Assembly (NCBI GenBank): GCA_028703735.1
Contig: JAQVMI010000139.1
Location: 1 to 5,745, forward strand
Length of the DNA stretch: 5,745 nt
Source of the DNA: Candidatus Cloacimonadota bacterium
GTDB taxonomy: Bacteria; Cloacimonadota; Cloacimonadia; Cloacimonadales; Cloacimonadaceae
Reading direction: 5' to 3'
Shown: positions 5,446 to 5,745 of the stretch, one piece after another
Numbering within the stretch: position 1 is the stretch's first letter
How the letters are laid out: each line of letters opens with the position of its first letter
Notes under the pieces: model-generated
What the model was told of the DNA's origin: nothing
The model's input: only the letters and a program-made list of their open reading frames with translations
Databases searched by the model: none
Translations under genes and position numbers: made by a program

Positions 5446-5512
5446 CACACACGAGGCATGTGTAAGTACTATAATGTAACAGCAATAGCAAGATGTGGTT
5501 TGTAAAAAACTG

Positions 5513-5745
5513 GATTCCGGATCAAGTCCGGAATGACAGAAGTCCCAACCAGTGGCTGCGTGGACGGATTCCCGTAGATAAGAAGATTCCGGATCAAGTC
5601 CGGAATGACAGAAGTCCCAACCAGTGGCTACGTGGACGGATTCCCGCAGATAAGAAGATTCCGGATCAAGTCCGGAATGACAGAAGTCCCAACTAGTGGC
5701 TGCGTGGACGGATAGCCGCAGAAAAGAAGATTCTGGATCAAGTCC
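5513..5745. repeat. 72-bp tandem repeat with internal ATTCCGG...CCGGAAT hairpin, running off the window
   Basis: Three complete 72-bp units start at 5513, 5585 and 5657, and a fourth begins at 5729 and is cut by the window end. Each unit contains ATTCCGG-ATCAAGT-CCGGAAT, a perfect 7-bp stem with a 7-base loop (5514-5534, 5586-5606, 5658-5678); the fourth starts ATTCTGG. From general knowledge, hairpins with this 'TCCGGATCAAGTCCGGAATGAC' type core are scattered through intergenic DNA of many bacterial phyla and often yield false small-protein calls. Here the period is a multiple of 3, giving an open plus frame over 5493-5696 that I reject as a gene. Confidence 0.93.

Noticed and set aside
5493..5696. 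Plus-strand frame of 67 codons with a 24-residue repeat
   Set aside because: Translation of the 72-bp hairpin repeat, a known source of false gene calls.

Overview
The window looks like accessory or intergenic-rich chromosome of a bacterium of the FCB group, most plausibly a Cloacimonadota (Candidatus Cloacimonas-like) member. Evidence: a secreted protein ending in an 'LPVELSSF' fibronectin-like module plus a FlgD-like type IX secretion sorting domain ('YPHPF', 'YNILGQVV', 'GIYFYKL', terminal 'KKMVIVK'); a second small secreted protein in the same operon; and strong AAGGAG/AGGAGG ribosome binding sites, which are unusual in Bacteroidota proper. The taxon is inferred, not proven. All four supported genes are on the minus strand.

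Layout: 1-924 is a polyprenyl-phosphate sugar-1-phosphate transferase (WecA/TagO/MraY superfamily) cut by the left window edge. A candidate promoter sits at 943-970. Then 980-1525 is tandem repeat DNA: eleven 34-bp units in one orientation, a short hairpin junction, and almost five 29-bp units in the opposite orientation. A four-helix-bundle (S23/23S-IVS type) gene follows at 1521-1889, its stop codon lying inside the last repeat, and a third array lies on its other side (1926-2132). A strong intrinsic terminator (2134-2164) closes a two-gene operon (4601 down to 2192) for two exported proteins: a 223-residue protein made of two ~91-residue repeats and a 573-residue protein with a C-terminal sorting domain. 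Upstream of the operon, 4602-4854 looks like a long leader with strong hairpins below a candidate promoter. The right 800 bp hold no convincing gene: a fourth copy of the repeat family (4970-5052), a set of ~75-bp palindromic elements on an exact 111-bp period (5056-5379), a GC-rich hairpin (5426-5445) and a 72-bp tandem repeat containing a 7-bp-stem hairpin (5513 to the window end).

Most notable is a repeat grammar shared by four arrays: a constant heptamer TCTCACT (AGTGAGA on the other strand) alternates with short 'words', most of which are tiny palindromes (GCC-GAA-GGC, GTGC-AAA-GCAC, GC-GTAA-GC, CT-GAA-AG and others). The arrays surround the four-helix-bundle gene. The second notable structure is the 111-bp-period palindrome set, where the inner arms differ between elements yet stay complementary. 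Both are visible directly in the sequence; their functions are not.

Functionally, the sugar-phosphate transferase would start a surface glycan on a lipid carrier, and the exported pair would be surface or released proteins. No pathway link between them can be shown from this window.
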